Assembly: GCA_020630435.1 (NCBI GenBank)
Contig: JAHDBJ010000010.1
Span: 77,597-141,596 of the forward strand
Direction: 5' to 3'
Length of the DNA stretch: 64,000 bases
DNA from: Saprospiraceae bacterium
GTDB lineage: Bacteria > Bacteroidota > Bacteroidia > Chitinophagales > Saprospiraceae
Part shown: in pieces, positions 1 through 8,836 of the stretch
Position numbering within the stretch: position 1 is the stretch's first letter
Layout of the letters: each line of letters starts with the position of its first letter
Position numbers and translations under genes: made by a program
The notes under the pieces: model-generated
Seen by the model: the letters and a program-made list of their open reading frames with translations, nothing else
Told to the model about the DNA's origin: nothing
The model's database searches: none

Positions 1-379
1 TGCTATTTTCATATTGTTGCTCTATTTTTAAATCTTTAAGTTTAGAATCCACTACAACCGTAAGAATATCCGCAATATCTGTATAAGGAGACAGTATTAC
101 CTCTTGATTATTTCTATCCTCATTTATTTTTGATATCCTACTAATAACGTTAACACTTGGAAAACTAACACTAATTTCTTTTGATCCTATGAAAAAACCT
201 TTAGATTTTATAGCTTTAGGCATTGTATCTTTAGGTGTTTCCTCTCTAGGAGGCACAGGGACTTCCACTATACTCGAAGGGATTTCTGTATTCTTAGGAT
301 TGTTTTGATCGTTTTCAGTATAATTACAACTTACTATATAAAACACAAAAATTAGGATGAGAGACAATCGTATTCGCAT
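1..379 (-). CDS. Lipoprotein of unknown function (partial, C-terminus outside window)
   Basis: The reading frame is open from an ATG at 377-379 to the window edge, giving about 126 residues. The N-terminus is a short basic stretch, a hydrophobic segment and a lipobox-like IVSC, so the product is probably a lipoprotein anchored by the Cys near residue 18. After it comes a Pro/Glu/Asn-rich linker and then a more ordered region. I recognise no domain. The stop codon lies outside the window. A second small lipoprotein follows upstream on the same strand. Confidence 0.6.
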   Translation of the reverse strand, partial: MRIRLSLILIFVFYIVSCNYTENDQNNPKNTEIPSSIVEVPVPPREETPKDTMPKAIKSKGFFIGSKEISVSFPSVNVISRISKINEDRNNQEVILSPYTDIADILTVVVDSKLKDLKIEQQYENS

Positions 380-658
380 TATGATTAAATTTAATGTTGA
401 ATTATATTAAAAATAACTAAAAGCACAAGCACTTTATTTGAGGAGATATTGTGCTAGAAATTATCAAAAATATTAATCTTCCATATATGTTGTTAACTCA
501 ATATTTTTTTATTCCTTGTCACAAATAAAAGTCTTTGCTATTGCTATTTTTTCAAAAAAAAAGCATTTTTGTTTTGCGTAAATTTTGCTTAAAAATTATA
601 TAGAATACTATAAATTAAGAATCATAGGGTGTCCATAGTCTTTTGCCTTGTTGAGTTT

Positions 659-1264
659 CTACTTAGCAAGGCTATTTTTTTTCAATAACGCTGTTTGGAC
701 AACTTTCACAAAATGATCATTCACCTCTGGAATATCTTCACTTGTACCTCCAGAACTATGACTAACTTCTAATGAACCAGAAGTTATTTTTGATCTAATC
801 CCTTCACTTGTCCGTTCATACGTACTCATAATGTATGTCTTGTCTAAGCTGTACAAACTATAGAAAGTATTATTAATTAACGTACTTTCTAGCTCTATAC
901 CATTTTTCTCGTCCATGAGATAAAGACCTTTTTCTTTATCCTTTAATCGGAATTCATATGGTCTTTTACCTTTCTCCTTATCTTCCCCATAAATGATTGT
1001 CCATTGGTGTGAATTGATGTATCCGACAGAGTCAATAGGCAATATATGTAATTCCATTGGAATCTTCCTAGCCATCCCTCTAGGGGAATATACCTTTAGT
1101 TCTCCTGTCCAAACACCTTCCCAATCTTCAGGAAAGTTAAACTCTTCCTCAATAGCGCTTGTTTTTATACTATTTGAATCCATATTCTCCTTATCTTCGA
1201 CAATTTTAGGCTTACAAGAAGTGATAATTAATGTCACAAAACATAATAAAAATAAAATTCTCAT
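659..1264 (-). CDS. Small lipoprotein, function unknown
   Basis: This 201-residue protein starts at an ATG with a typical lipoprotein signal: MRILFLLC, a hydrophobic core, and the lipobox ITSC near residue 17. The mature part is polar, contains EDWEGVWTGELKVYS, and probably forms a small beta-rich domain, since WxGxW/WTGEL motifs are common in lipocalin-like folds. No catalytic motif was seen. It lies 279 bases upstream of another lipoprotein on the same strand and is divergent from the M1 peptidase gene. Function is not assigned. Confidence 0.7.
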   Translation of the reverse strand: MRILFLLCFVTLIITSCKPKIVEDKENMDSNSIKTSAIEEEFNFPEDWEGVWTGELKVYSPRGMARKIPMELHILPIDSVGYINSHQWTIIYGEDKEKGKRPYEFRLKDKEKGLYLMDEKNGIELESTLINNTFYSLYSLDKTYIMSTYERTSEGIRSKITSGSLEVSHSSGGTSEDIPEVNDHFVKVVQTALLKKNSLAK

Positions 1265-1343
1265 ACTAGATATTTTTAAAAAAGTTATTTTTGTTCAAAA
1301 TAAAATAATAAGATTGGAGTTTCAAAGTTTAAGATACATTATA

Positions 1344-1351
1344 TAAATTTG
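1344..1351 (+). promoter_or_regulatory. Candidate -7 box TAAATTTG upstream of M1 peptidase
   Basis: The octamer matches the Bacteroidota -7 consensus TAnnTTTG and is followed by C. It lies 133 bases upstream of the M1 peptidase ATG. No convincing -33 TTTG at the right distance was found, so support is weak. Confidence 0.3.
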
Positions 1352-1484
1352 CTTCTTATAAAAATACATCTGCACTATAACCAACTCTTTTCTTATTTGG
1401 TTCTTTTCGCTAACTTACAAAAGGTTATAAAATCTTACCTCATATATTAGAAATAGTTTTAGAAATTTATAAATCAATGCACCA

Positions 1485-4400
1485 ATGAATAAATTAATTA
1501 GTTTAATTATTTGCTTACTAGGTTTTTATTTATTACCAGCTCAATCAGAAGGGTATTTTCAACAAGAAGTCAATTACGATATTGAAGTAACACTAGATGA
1601 TGAGCGTCATGTTCTGACAGGCTATATCGAAATTGAGTATATTAATAATTCTTCTGATGCACTCAAAGAAATTTATCTTCATTTGTGGCCAAATGCTTAT
1701 CGGACAAGAAAGTCCGCATTTGCAAAACAGCAAGTTGGGAATGGGAATCTGCGTTTTCACTTTGCAGATAATAATGCTTTAGGAGGCTATAAAGATTTGG
1801 ATTTTTCTGTAAACGAAGAAGTGGTAACATGGGCGTTTTACGAAAAGAATAGGGATATAGCTGTATTAACGCTAAATAAACCATTGAAAAGTGGAGAAAA
1901 AATTACAATCAGTACTCCCTTAGCCATGAAAATACCTGATTCTTTTTCTAGGTTAGGACACGTTGGTCAATCTTATCAAATAACCCAATGGTACCCTAAA
2001 CCTGCGGTCTACGATAAAGATGGATGGCATCCAATGCCTTATTTAGATATGGGAGAGTTTTATTCGGAGTTTGGCTCTTTCGATGTGCGAATTACATTAC
2101 CTGATAATTATGTAGTTGGCGCAACGGGCGTGCTTCAGGATCAAAGTGAGATAGATTTTTTAAACAAAAAAAGTGAAGAAGCCAAAGCCACTTTAAAAAC
2201 AACTAATCTAGAAATTCGGCGTTCCTTTCCACCATCGAGCGAAACGACAAAAACGATACAATACAAAGCAGAAAATGTGCACGATTTTGCTTGGTTTGCC
2301 GATAAGCGATTTCATGTTGTAAAAGATGAAGTCGAGCTTGCTTCAGGCAAAAAAGTAGATACCTATGTCATGTTTCACGATAAAACTGATTTGTGGGGAA
2401 AAGCTATAAAATATGTAAACCGTTCTGTCAAGTTTTATTCGGATAATGTTGGAGAATATCCTTGGCCTCAGGCTACAGCCGTAGAAAGTGCTTTGAGCGC
2501 TGGTGGAGGTATGGAGTATCCAATGATTACAGTTATTGGCCGTATGCGTAGTGATGCTAGCTTAGATGAAGTCATCACACATGAGGTAGGACATAATTGG
2601 TTCTATGGTATTTTAGCCTCTAATGAACGAGATTATCCTTGGATTGATGAAGGTATTAACTCTTATTATGAACGTCGTTATATGGCAGAGTTCTATAAAG
2701 ATGGTCATATAAGTCCTATTGGTAGGTTAGGACTTCCTAAGTTTATGACGAATGTAGAGGAAAAAGATCTAAGTATGTTACCTCAAATCTTCCAAATGAA
2801 TCGCTCTAAACACCAGGCCTGCCAAACGCATTCCGAAAAGCTCACTAGGGCAAATTATGGCATCGCCATCTATGATAAACCTGCTATCATTTTTAAATAC
2901 CTAGAAAATTATTTAGGAACAAGTGTTTTTGATGCTACAATGCAGCGTTTTTATGAAAAATGGAAGTTCAAACATCCGCAGCCTGAGGATATAAAAGCAC
3001 ATTTCGAAGCCTCTACAGGAAAAAACTTAGATTGGTTTTTTGATGATTTTATTAAAACCACAAAAGAATTTGATTATCAAGTCAATGGCATTCAATCGGG
3101 CAATGATTATACCTTAAACGTAGAAAATGTAGGAGATATCGCAGCCCCATTTCCAGTAAATGCCTATAAAGACGGCGCTTTGGTAGAGACCAAATGGTAT
3201 GATGGATTTTCAGGAAGCCAGCAGGTTACTTTTCCTAATGGAGATTATGATGAATTGAGGTTAAATGGAGAAGTTTTGATACCAGAGCAAAACCAAAAAA
3301 ATAATAACATCCGTCCTAAAGGTGGAAAAGGTGATGGTATTAATTTCAAATGGCTGGGTGGGGTTCAAAATCCTAGAAAAACAGATGTCTTTTGGACACC
3401 TATTGTTGGGTATAATGATTATGATAAATTTATGGCTGGTCTAGCACTATACAATTCCTTTATTCCTGGCGCACGGTTTCAGTATGCTCTAGCACCTATG
3501 TTTGCTACAAATTCAAAAGAACTTGTAGGAACAGCAGGGTTAAAATACCATTTATACCCTGAATCCAATACCTTTGAACGTGTAACTTTTGGCTTAAATG
3601 CTCGACGTTTCACCTACAATCAGAATGATTTCTATGCTCAATTTGATGAACCCTTTTTTAACTATATGCGAATAACACCTTCTATAACCTTTGAATTGGC
3701 AAAAGAGGATGAACGTAGTCCCGTAACACATACTTTTGATATACGTACGAACTGGATTAATCAACAAACACCAAATTTTAATCGAGATACTACGTTCGTA
3801 GAGATGGGCGTGGATACCGACACCATTGTTACGTATCCTGGTCACCTAGAAGCCAAAGCCTTGATTAATGAAATTAGTTATCAAATACAAAGTAAGGATG
3901 CTTTGACTCCATTCACTATAAGAGTCTCCTTAGAACAACAAAGCTATGAGCGTTTATTAAATAATGATAAAGAAAATTATCTGAAGGCGTCGCTAGAAGG
4001 GAAGTATCGATTTACATATAAACCAAAGAAGAGTTTTGATATACGGTTATTTACAGGATATTTTATTACCAATACAAGACGAGAAGCTGGAAATGTTTCT
4101 GCTGTAGATATTCGTGGTTCGTATGCTTTGGCATCACAAGGTCGAAACGATTATAAATTCAACCATTATTTCTTTGGTCGCTCCGATACCGAAGATATCT
4201 GGTCGAGGCAAGTCAGCATGGATGGTGGAGGATTTAAAACCGCTATGGGGAATCTTTCTGGAGGACTTGGAGAAAGTAATGATTTTATTATTGCTTTCAA
4301 TTTTAAAGTTGATCTCCCTATGGAGTTTCCTCCCTTTATTCCTAAAATTAGACCTTATTTTGATGCTGGATATTTTAGCAATGCTCGTCCTACAGGTCAG

Positions 4401-4610
4401 GATGATACTTTTGAGGATCAACTACTCTTCAATGGAGGACTTGCTCTAGAGTATGGTGATGGTGTCTTTGGTGTTTATCTGCCTATGTTTGGTTCAGATA
4501 ATGTTATGAATATTTTGAAACAGCGAGGAGATTTTGCGGCTAGAATCTCCTTTAATCTAGATTTGAATCGCCTCAATCCATTTGAAGCAGTCAGAACAAT
4601 CCGTTTTTAA
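1485..4610 (+). CDS. M1 family zinc metallopeptidase fused to a putative outer-membrane beta-barrel
   Basis: A 1041-residue exported protein with a Sec signal peptide (residues 1-19, ending LLPAQS). Residues about 25-560 form an M1 aminopeptidase-like region: the exopeptidase loop is GGGMEYP and the zinc site is HEVGH at 366-370 with the third ligand E389, which is the HEXXH-x18-E gluzincin spacing. The remaining 450 or so residues look like alternating beta strands with aromatic girdles, and the chain ends in a C-terminal Phe, as in outer-membrane barrels. Family M1 enzymes cleave N-terminal amino acids from peptides. I infer a barrel that holds the peptidase at the outer membrane, facing either side. 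A strong terminator follows the stop. Standard bacterial M1 enzymes are about 550-900 residues, so the tail is extra. Confidence 0.85.
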   Translation: MNKLISLIICLLGFYLLPAQSEGYFQQEVNYDIEVTLDDERHVLTGYIEIEYINNSSDALKEIYLHLWPNAYRTRKSAFAKQQVGNGNLRFHFADNNALGGYKDLDFSVNEEVVTWAFYEKNRDIAVLTLNKPLKSGEKITISTPLAMKIPDSFSRLGHVGQSYQITQWYPKPAVYDKDGWHPMPYLDMGEFYSEFGSFDVRITLPDNYVVGATGVLQDQSEIDFLNKKSEEAKATLKTTNLEIRRSFPPSSETTKTIQYKAENVHDFAWFADKRFHVVKDEVELASGKKVDTYVMFHDKTDLWGKAIKYVNRSVKFYSDNVGEYPWPQATAVESALSAGGGMEYPMITVIGRMRSDASLDEVITHEVGHNWFYGILASNERDYPWIDEGINSYYERRYMAEFYKDGHISPIGRLGLPKFMTNVEEKDLSMLPQIFQMNRSKHQACQTHSEKLTRANYGIAIYDKPAIIFKYLENYLGTSVFDATMQRFYEKWKFKHPQPEDIKAHFEASTGKNLDWFFDDFIKTTKEFDYQVNGIQSGNDYTLNVENVGDIAAPFPVNAYKDGALVETKWYDGFSGSQQVTFPNGDYDELRLNGEVLIPEQNQKNNNIRPKGGKGDGINFKWLGGVQNPRKTDVFWTPIVGYNDYDKFMAGLALYNSFIPGARFQYALAPMFATNSKELVGTAGLKYHLYPESNTFERVTFGLNARRFTYNQNDFYAQFDEPFFNYMRITPSITFELAKEDERSPVTHTFDIRTNWINQQTPNFNRDTTFVEMGVDTDTIVTYPGHLEAKALINEISYQIQSKDALTPFTIRVSLEQQSYERLLNNDKENYLKASLEGKYRFTYKPKKSFDIRLFTGYFITNTRREAGNVSAVDIRGSYALASQGRNDYKFNHYFFGRSDTEDIWSRQVSMDGGGFKTAMGNLSGGLGESNDFIIAFNFKVDLPMEFPPFIPKIRPYFDAGYFSNARPTGQDDTFEDQLLFNGGLALEYGDGVFGVYLPMFGSDNVMNILKQRGDFAARISFNLDLNRLNPFEAVRTIRF

Positions 4611-4633
4611 AACAGAGCTATAAGATAAAAAAG

Positions 4634-4673
4634 AAAACGCTTGGTTTCAATAGAATAAACCAAGCGTTTTTTT
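4634..4673. terminator. Bidirectional intrinsic terminator
   Basis: A perfect 14-bp stem, AAAACGCTTGGTTT with its complement at 4657-4670, encloses a 9-base loop and ends in a T run; the A run on the other side makes it work in both directions. It separates the convergent M1 peptidase and sensor kinase genes. Confidence 0.9.
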
Positions 4674-4702
4674 ATATTCAAAATATTCTGGGTCATAACC
4701 TA

Positions 4703-7700
4703 TCAACTCGCAACCGTATTCAATTTCGTCAAGAATGAAAGATAAAATACCGTTCCTTTCCCTAATTCACTTTCCACTCTTATTTTCCCTTGGTTGGCTT
4801 TAACCAATTCATGTACTAGATGCAAACCAAGTCCCATGCCTTTTTCACCAGCAGTACCTTTTGTGCTTTTATCTTTCTGTAGTAGAAATATAGTATTCAG
4901 TTTATTCGAAGGAATTCCTGCCCCATTGTCTCGAACTTCTATATCTATTCCAATATCAGAAGGCTTGGAAGAGACTGTAACAATATCATTAGAAGGGCTA
5001 TATTTAATAGCATTATCAATCAAATTCCGAAGTATAGTTTGTAGCCCACTTCTATCAGCTACCACAAAAATATCAGCTCTAATTTTAGAAGTTAACCTTA
5101 TCTTTTTTTCTTTTGCTAATGTGGTCAATGAAAGAAAAACCTCCTGAACCACTTCATTGACATTCAATTCTTCAGGTTTATGGGGAAGGGTATTCTGTTG
5201 AGCTAAAGCCCAGTTTAATACGTTATCAATTAATGCATTAAGACCAAGTGCATCTTTTTCTATCTCTTCTCCTAATGCTTCAAGGCTTTCGAAGTCTTGT
5301 TTACGAAGCAAATAATTCACCTTTTTCACAATACCTCTAAACGCAATGGCTGGTTTTCTTAAATCATGTCCTATAATAGCAAAAATCCTAGATTTAATAA
5401 TATCTAGTTTGCGCAATTCTTCAGCTTGTTCTCGTATCGTTTCCGTGCGCTTGAGCACCTCTGCCTCTAATAATTCATTTTTGACTTTAAGTCGATATAA
5501 ATGCCAACGATAATAGCCCAAGGATAAGGCAATTGCTAAAAACGAACAAAGTAAAATAAACCAGAGTTTTTTATAAAACGGTTCTGTCACATGGATAGTA
5601 ATACGACGTGCATCTGACGACCAATTCCCTTTACTATCAGCCCCTTTTAAATGTAAGGTATATGTACCCGCAGGAAGTCGATTGTAACGCACACTCGGAG
5701 TATTTCCCAAGTACTGCCAATCTTTTTCATATCCTTCTAGCCATGCTTTAAACTGATTGAATTTAGCATTATAATAAACAGGTAATACAAAATCAAACTG
5801 AAAATAAGATGTTTCGGGTTTGATAACTACTTCTGTTAATTTGGAAAGTGATTGTGTCTCTTCAGCAAGAGAATCTTTTCTTGCAATATAGTTACTAAAT
5901 TTTGTCAATATGATAGGTGGTGTTGTTTCTCGTTTTAATAATTCTTCTGTATTAAAAGCATTCACGCCATTCAGCCCCCCAAAGTACATTCTATTATTGT
6001 GATCTTTATAGTAAGAAAAGCGATTAAATTCATAATGACTAAAACCATCACCTTCATTGAATGTTCCAAATATTTTATTTTTGGTGTCAAAATAGGTAAT
6101 CCCATTGAAAGTACTTAACCAATACAAACTATCATTATAGGGTATAATTCCACAAACACTATTATTAGATAGTCCATCTTTTTCAGTATACGTTTGAATT
6201 TTTCCAGTTTCCAAATCCCAGATGTTTAATCCACCATTCGTTCCTAACCAAAGTCGTTTGTCTTTATCTTCATGTATTGTCATAAAGTAGTTGCCTGAAA
6301 AGGTATTCTTATCTCCATTATTAACACGCCATGTTCTAGTAGTTCCTGTCGATCTATTAATAAAAAAAAGACCATTTACTGTACCTACCCATAATTGTCC
6401 TTGGCTACTTTCCATAATAAAACAAGGGCGGCTTTTTTCAAATGGATTCCCTTCTTCTGTTCTAAAAACGAGTTGTTCTCCCGTCCTAGGATCAAAGCGT
6501 ATCAATTCACCATAAATCCCCTGCTCTTCTTGTTGTCCCACCCAGAAGTAGCCATCACTCGTTCTTGTCAAACAGCTTATAGGATACTTGAACTTATAGA
6601 GTTCCTGTGTTTTATTCTTCAAATTATATTTATGAAGATAACCAAAACGATAGCCCGCACAACTGCTTCCCCATAAAGTATCTTCTTCAAGGATAAGTTG
6701 ACTACTACAATTGATATTCATTGCTTCATTCGTCTCAGGATTTTTCATCTCCAATGGCTCAACTTGCTTGGTTTCCAAATCATACTCATACCAATGCTTC
6801 ACCTCTCGAGCGATATAGATTTTATCTTTACCATTGCCTGTTATACCTTTCATACTTTTGCCCCACTTTTCGTTTGGCTCAAGTTTTTTGCCTAAAATAT
6901 GTTCTATTTTTTTACTTTGATTGACAGGAAAGATTCGAATTCCCATATGAGAAGAAAGAAGAATAGATTTCTTAAAATCATGGCTAAATATATGCGTAAT
7001 CAAATCTTCAATATTTGAAATAAAACTAATATCTGTAAAGCTCCAATCAGGTTCGACTAAGTATAATTGATTGACAACTGCTTCATTCTTGTTATTGCCA
7101 ATGATAACATTGCCTTCATCATCTTCCCAAAGATAACCAAAGTGTTCATCAGAGGGTATTGCTTCAAATAGTGTTAAAGAATCATTCAATGATGGAATAT
7201 GATAAACTCCATTTCTATCATCAAAACTAATCCAAATGAGGCCCTTTTTCGTTTGATGAAAAATCGATCTGAAGTAAACGTGTTTTACGATTTTTTCGTT
7301 AGATCGGGGCAATGTATAGGTCTTAAGTAATCTTCCTTTATTAGAAATAGACCATATTTTTCCCTTTTTATTTTTTATCCAAAAAGTCGTTTCATTCTTA
7401 TCTGCAAGTAAGGTTAAATTGCTAGGAGCTGTTTTAATCTCAGTTGGTAATTGAAATAAAGGTAAGAAACTAGTATAGTCATATTCATAAACTACTGTAC
7501 CCTTACTAGATGTTGCGAGAAGGAAAAGTCTTTTACTTCTGGACAAATGCACATCATGCACATTGGTAGATTCACCAGAAATAAGCCGAAGATTAAGTTT
7601 TTGGCTAACCTTTGCTCCATCTTTTATAATATCGATAAAATCAAGGTTATCTTTATAAAATACCAATAGAGTATTATACTTACCTAATGCGATTTCACTA

Positions 7701-7963
7701 ATATCATTATCACTAATTTTGTACGGATTGGAAACTTGATTGTTATAAATAAGAAAGTTTTTCCCATCATAGCGATTGAGTCCATTATCTGTACCAATCC
7801 ATAGGAATCCTTCTGCATCTTGGGTGATGCAATTAACCGTTCGATCAGACAGTCCTTTTGATACTGAAATACGCTCTTGTCTTCCTAGGTTTATTTGTGC
7901 TGAAGCATTGAATAAAACTCCAAGAATTAACAAGACGAATATATTCAATCTTAGTAAAGGCAT
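4703..7963 (-). CDS. Two-component sensor histidine kinase with periplasmic propeller and Y_Y_Y domain
   Basis: A protein of about 1086 residues; I chose the ATG at 7961-7963 rather than a TTG 24 bases upstream because it opens directly into the signal peptide (MPLLRLNIF...NASAQ). The periplasmic part has Reg_prop-type propeller repeats, such as GFLWIGTDNGLNRYDG, QLWVGTVNGLFF and RLWLGTNGGLNIWD, followed by a Y_Y_Y domain at about 755-795. One membrane segment lies near 798-820, then a coiled-coil linker. The kinase core has H-box IGHDLRKPA (His866), N-box RNLIDNAIKYS, G1 DNGAGIP and G2 GMGLGLHLVHEL. Unlike classical hybrid two-component systems it stops after the ATPase domain, with no receiver or AraC domain. 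No response regulator is adjacent, so the partner must be elsewhere. Confidence 0.92.
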   Translation of the reverse strand: MPLLRLNIFVLLILGVLFNASAQINLGRQERISVSKGLSDRTVNCITQDAEGFLWIGTDNGLNRYDGKNFLIYNNQVSNPYKISDNDISEIALGKYNTLLVFYKDNLDFIDIIKDGAKVSQKLNLRLISGESTNVHDVHLSRSKRLFLLATSSKGTVVYEYDYTSFLPLFQLPTEIKTAPSNLTLLADKNETTFWIKNKKGKIWSISNKGRLLKTYTLPRSNEKIVKHVYFRSIFHQTKKGLIWISFDDRNGVYHIPSLNDSLTLFEAIPSDEHFGYLWEDDEGNVIIGNNKNEAVVNQLYLVEPDWSFTDISFISNIEDLITHIFSHDFKKSILLSSHMGIRIFPVNQSKKIEHILGKKLEPNEKWGKSMKGITGNGKDKIYIAREVKHWYEYDLETKQVEPLEMKNPETNEAMNINCSSQLILEEDTLWGSSCAGYRFGYLHKYNLKNKTQELYKFKYPISCLTRTSDGYFWVGQQEEQGIYGELIRFDPRTGEQLVFRTEEGNPFEKSRPCFIMESSQGQLWVGTVNGLFFINRSTGTTRTWRVNNGDKNTFSGNYFMTIHEDKDKRLWLGTNGGLNIWDLETGKIQTYTEKDGLSNNSVCGIIPYNDSLYWLSTFNGITYFDTKNKIFGTFNEGDGFSHYEFNRFSYYKDHNNRMYFGGLNGVNAFNTEELLKRETTPPIILTKFSNYIARKDSLAEETQSLSKLTEVVIKPETSYFQFDFVLPVYYNAKFNQFKAWLEGYEKDWQYLGNTPSVRYNRLPAGTYTLHLKGADSKGNWSSDARRITIHVTEPFYKKLWFILLCSFLAIALSLGYYRWHLYRLKVKNELLEAEVLKRTETIREQAEELRKLDIIKSRIFAIIGHDLRKPAIAFRGIVKKVNYLLRKQDFESLEALGEEIEKDALGLNALIDNVLNWALAQQNTLPHKPEELNVNEVVQEVFLSLTTLAKEKKIRLTSKIRADIFVVADRSGLQTILRNLIDNAIKYSPSNDIVTVSSKPSDIGIDIEVRDNGAGIPSNKLNTIFLLQKDKSTKGTAGEKGMGLGLHLVHELVKANQGKIRVESELGKGTVFYLSFLTKLNTVAS

Positions 7964-8164
7964 TGATAAATTTAATATTGTAAACAACTTTATTTAAAAA
8001 TAGCCACAACTAAGAATTTGTTGGGTAACAATTCTACTCTTCATTGATAGCTCAATTTACAAAAAAATATAAACTTTCTCTAATAAGTATCCATATTCTT
8101 AATTAGAATAGCCAATTTTATTTAAAGCGATTTTTCATAAAAAATGTTAAAATTTTAAAAATTG

Positions 8165-8196
8165 TTTGAACTTTAAGCCGATTGACGTATATTTAC
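8165..8196 (+). promoter_or_regulatory. Candidate promoter of the BlaI-type repressor gene
   Basis: A -33-like TTTG at 8165-8168 and a -7-like TATATTTA at 8188-8195 are separated by 19 bases, close to the Bacteroidota arrangement TTTG/TAnnTTTG. The -7 element sits inside the 18-bp inverted repeat, which fits repression by promoter occlusion. Confidence 0.45.
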
Positions 8197-8200
8197 GTCA
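8183..8200. promoter_or_regulatory. 18-bp inverted repeat, likely BlaI-family operator
   Basis: TGACGTA-TATT-TACGTCA is a perfect 7-bp inverted repeat with a 4-base spacer, 37 bases upstream of the repressor start. Regulators of the BlaI/MecI/CopY family bind dyads in their own promoters, so autorepression is the natural reading. The half-site differs from the classical TACA/TGTA sequence. Confidence 0.55.
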
Positions 8201-8237
8201 TAAAGCTAAGGTATTCGTCAATTAGTCTAACTATTAT

Positions 8238-8600
8238 ATGAATAAATTAACACAAGTTGAAGAAGAAATTATGCAAATTATCTGGCAGCTCAAGCGCTGT
8301 TTAGTTCGAGACATAATTGACCAAATAGAACAAAATACAGGCGAACGTCCTCCTAGGAGTACGATATCTTCCGTAGTCAGAATTTTAGAAAAAAAGGGAT
8401 TTTTAGGATTTAAGGCTTATGGAAAAACATACGAATATTTTCCTTTGATAAAGGAAGAAAAGTACAAGCGATATAGTTTAAAGGGATTAATTGATAGTTA
8501 TTTTGGAGGTTCATTCCAACAATTAGTTTCCTTTATGGTAAAGAAAAAAGATTTAAGTAAAGCAGAAATAGAAGAGATGTTGAAGAAATTAGATAAGTAA
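8238..8600 (+). CDS. BlaI/MecI/CopY-family transcriptional repressor
   Basis: A 120-residue winged-helix protein beginning MNKLTQVEEEIMQIIWQL, the usual opening of the family, with the recognition region PPRSTISSVVRILEKKGFL and the wing GFKAYGKTYEYFPL. The C-terminal half (about 75-120) is the helical dimerisation region. Family members repress target operons and are inactivated by proteolysis triggered by a partner M56 (BlaR1/MecR1) sensor. Exactly such a partner follows 236 bases downstream on the same strand, and a dyad lies upstream, so a self-contained sensor/repressor module is likely. The signal sensed cannot be told from sequence. Confidence 0.93.
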   Translation: MNKLTQVEEEIMQIIWQLKRCLVRDIIDQIEQNTGERPPRSTISSVVRILEKKGFLGFKAYGKTYEYFPLIKEEKYKRYSLKGLIDSYFGGSFQQLVSFMVKKKDLSKAEIEEMLKKLDK

Positions 8601-8753
8601 CGGACAAAGAATAACTTCCTGATTTCGTTTATGTTCTTTTGAGTTTAATCAAGGCATTTTTTTTAGCAATAGCTATGCTATTCCTTAAAAAAATGCCTTG
8701 ATTAAACTCAAAATTCCTATTCCCAAATCAGGAATTTATTCTTTTTCCGTTAC
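8597..8753. repeat. 157-nt long imperfect hairpin between repressor and M56 genes
   Basis: The stretch folds back on itself almost completely. Outer arms GTAACGG (8597-8603) and CCGTTAC (8747-8753) enclose CTTCCTGATTT/AAATCAGGAAT segments. The inner 27-bp arms, 8637-8663 and 8687-8713, are perfectly complementary. The apical region holds TAGCA...TGCTA. The left arm begins in the repressor's stop codon. It may be a terminator or attenuator, an RNA-processing structure, or a MITE-like insertion. Confidence 0.85.
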
Positions 8754-8836
8754 TAAATAGAATCCCCCTCAGTACACTATAAAGTATATTATTTTATAGA
8801 AGTTGTTTTTGATTTAACTTTCAAAATTGAATCATT

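Noticed and set aside
993..1346. Plus-strand open frame opposite the lipoprotein gene
   Set aside because: It is the antisense of a lipoprotein with a clear signal peptide and lipobox.
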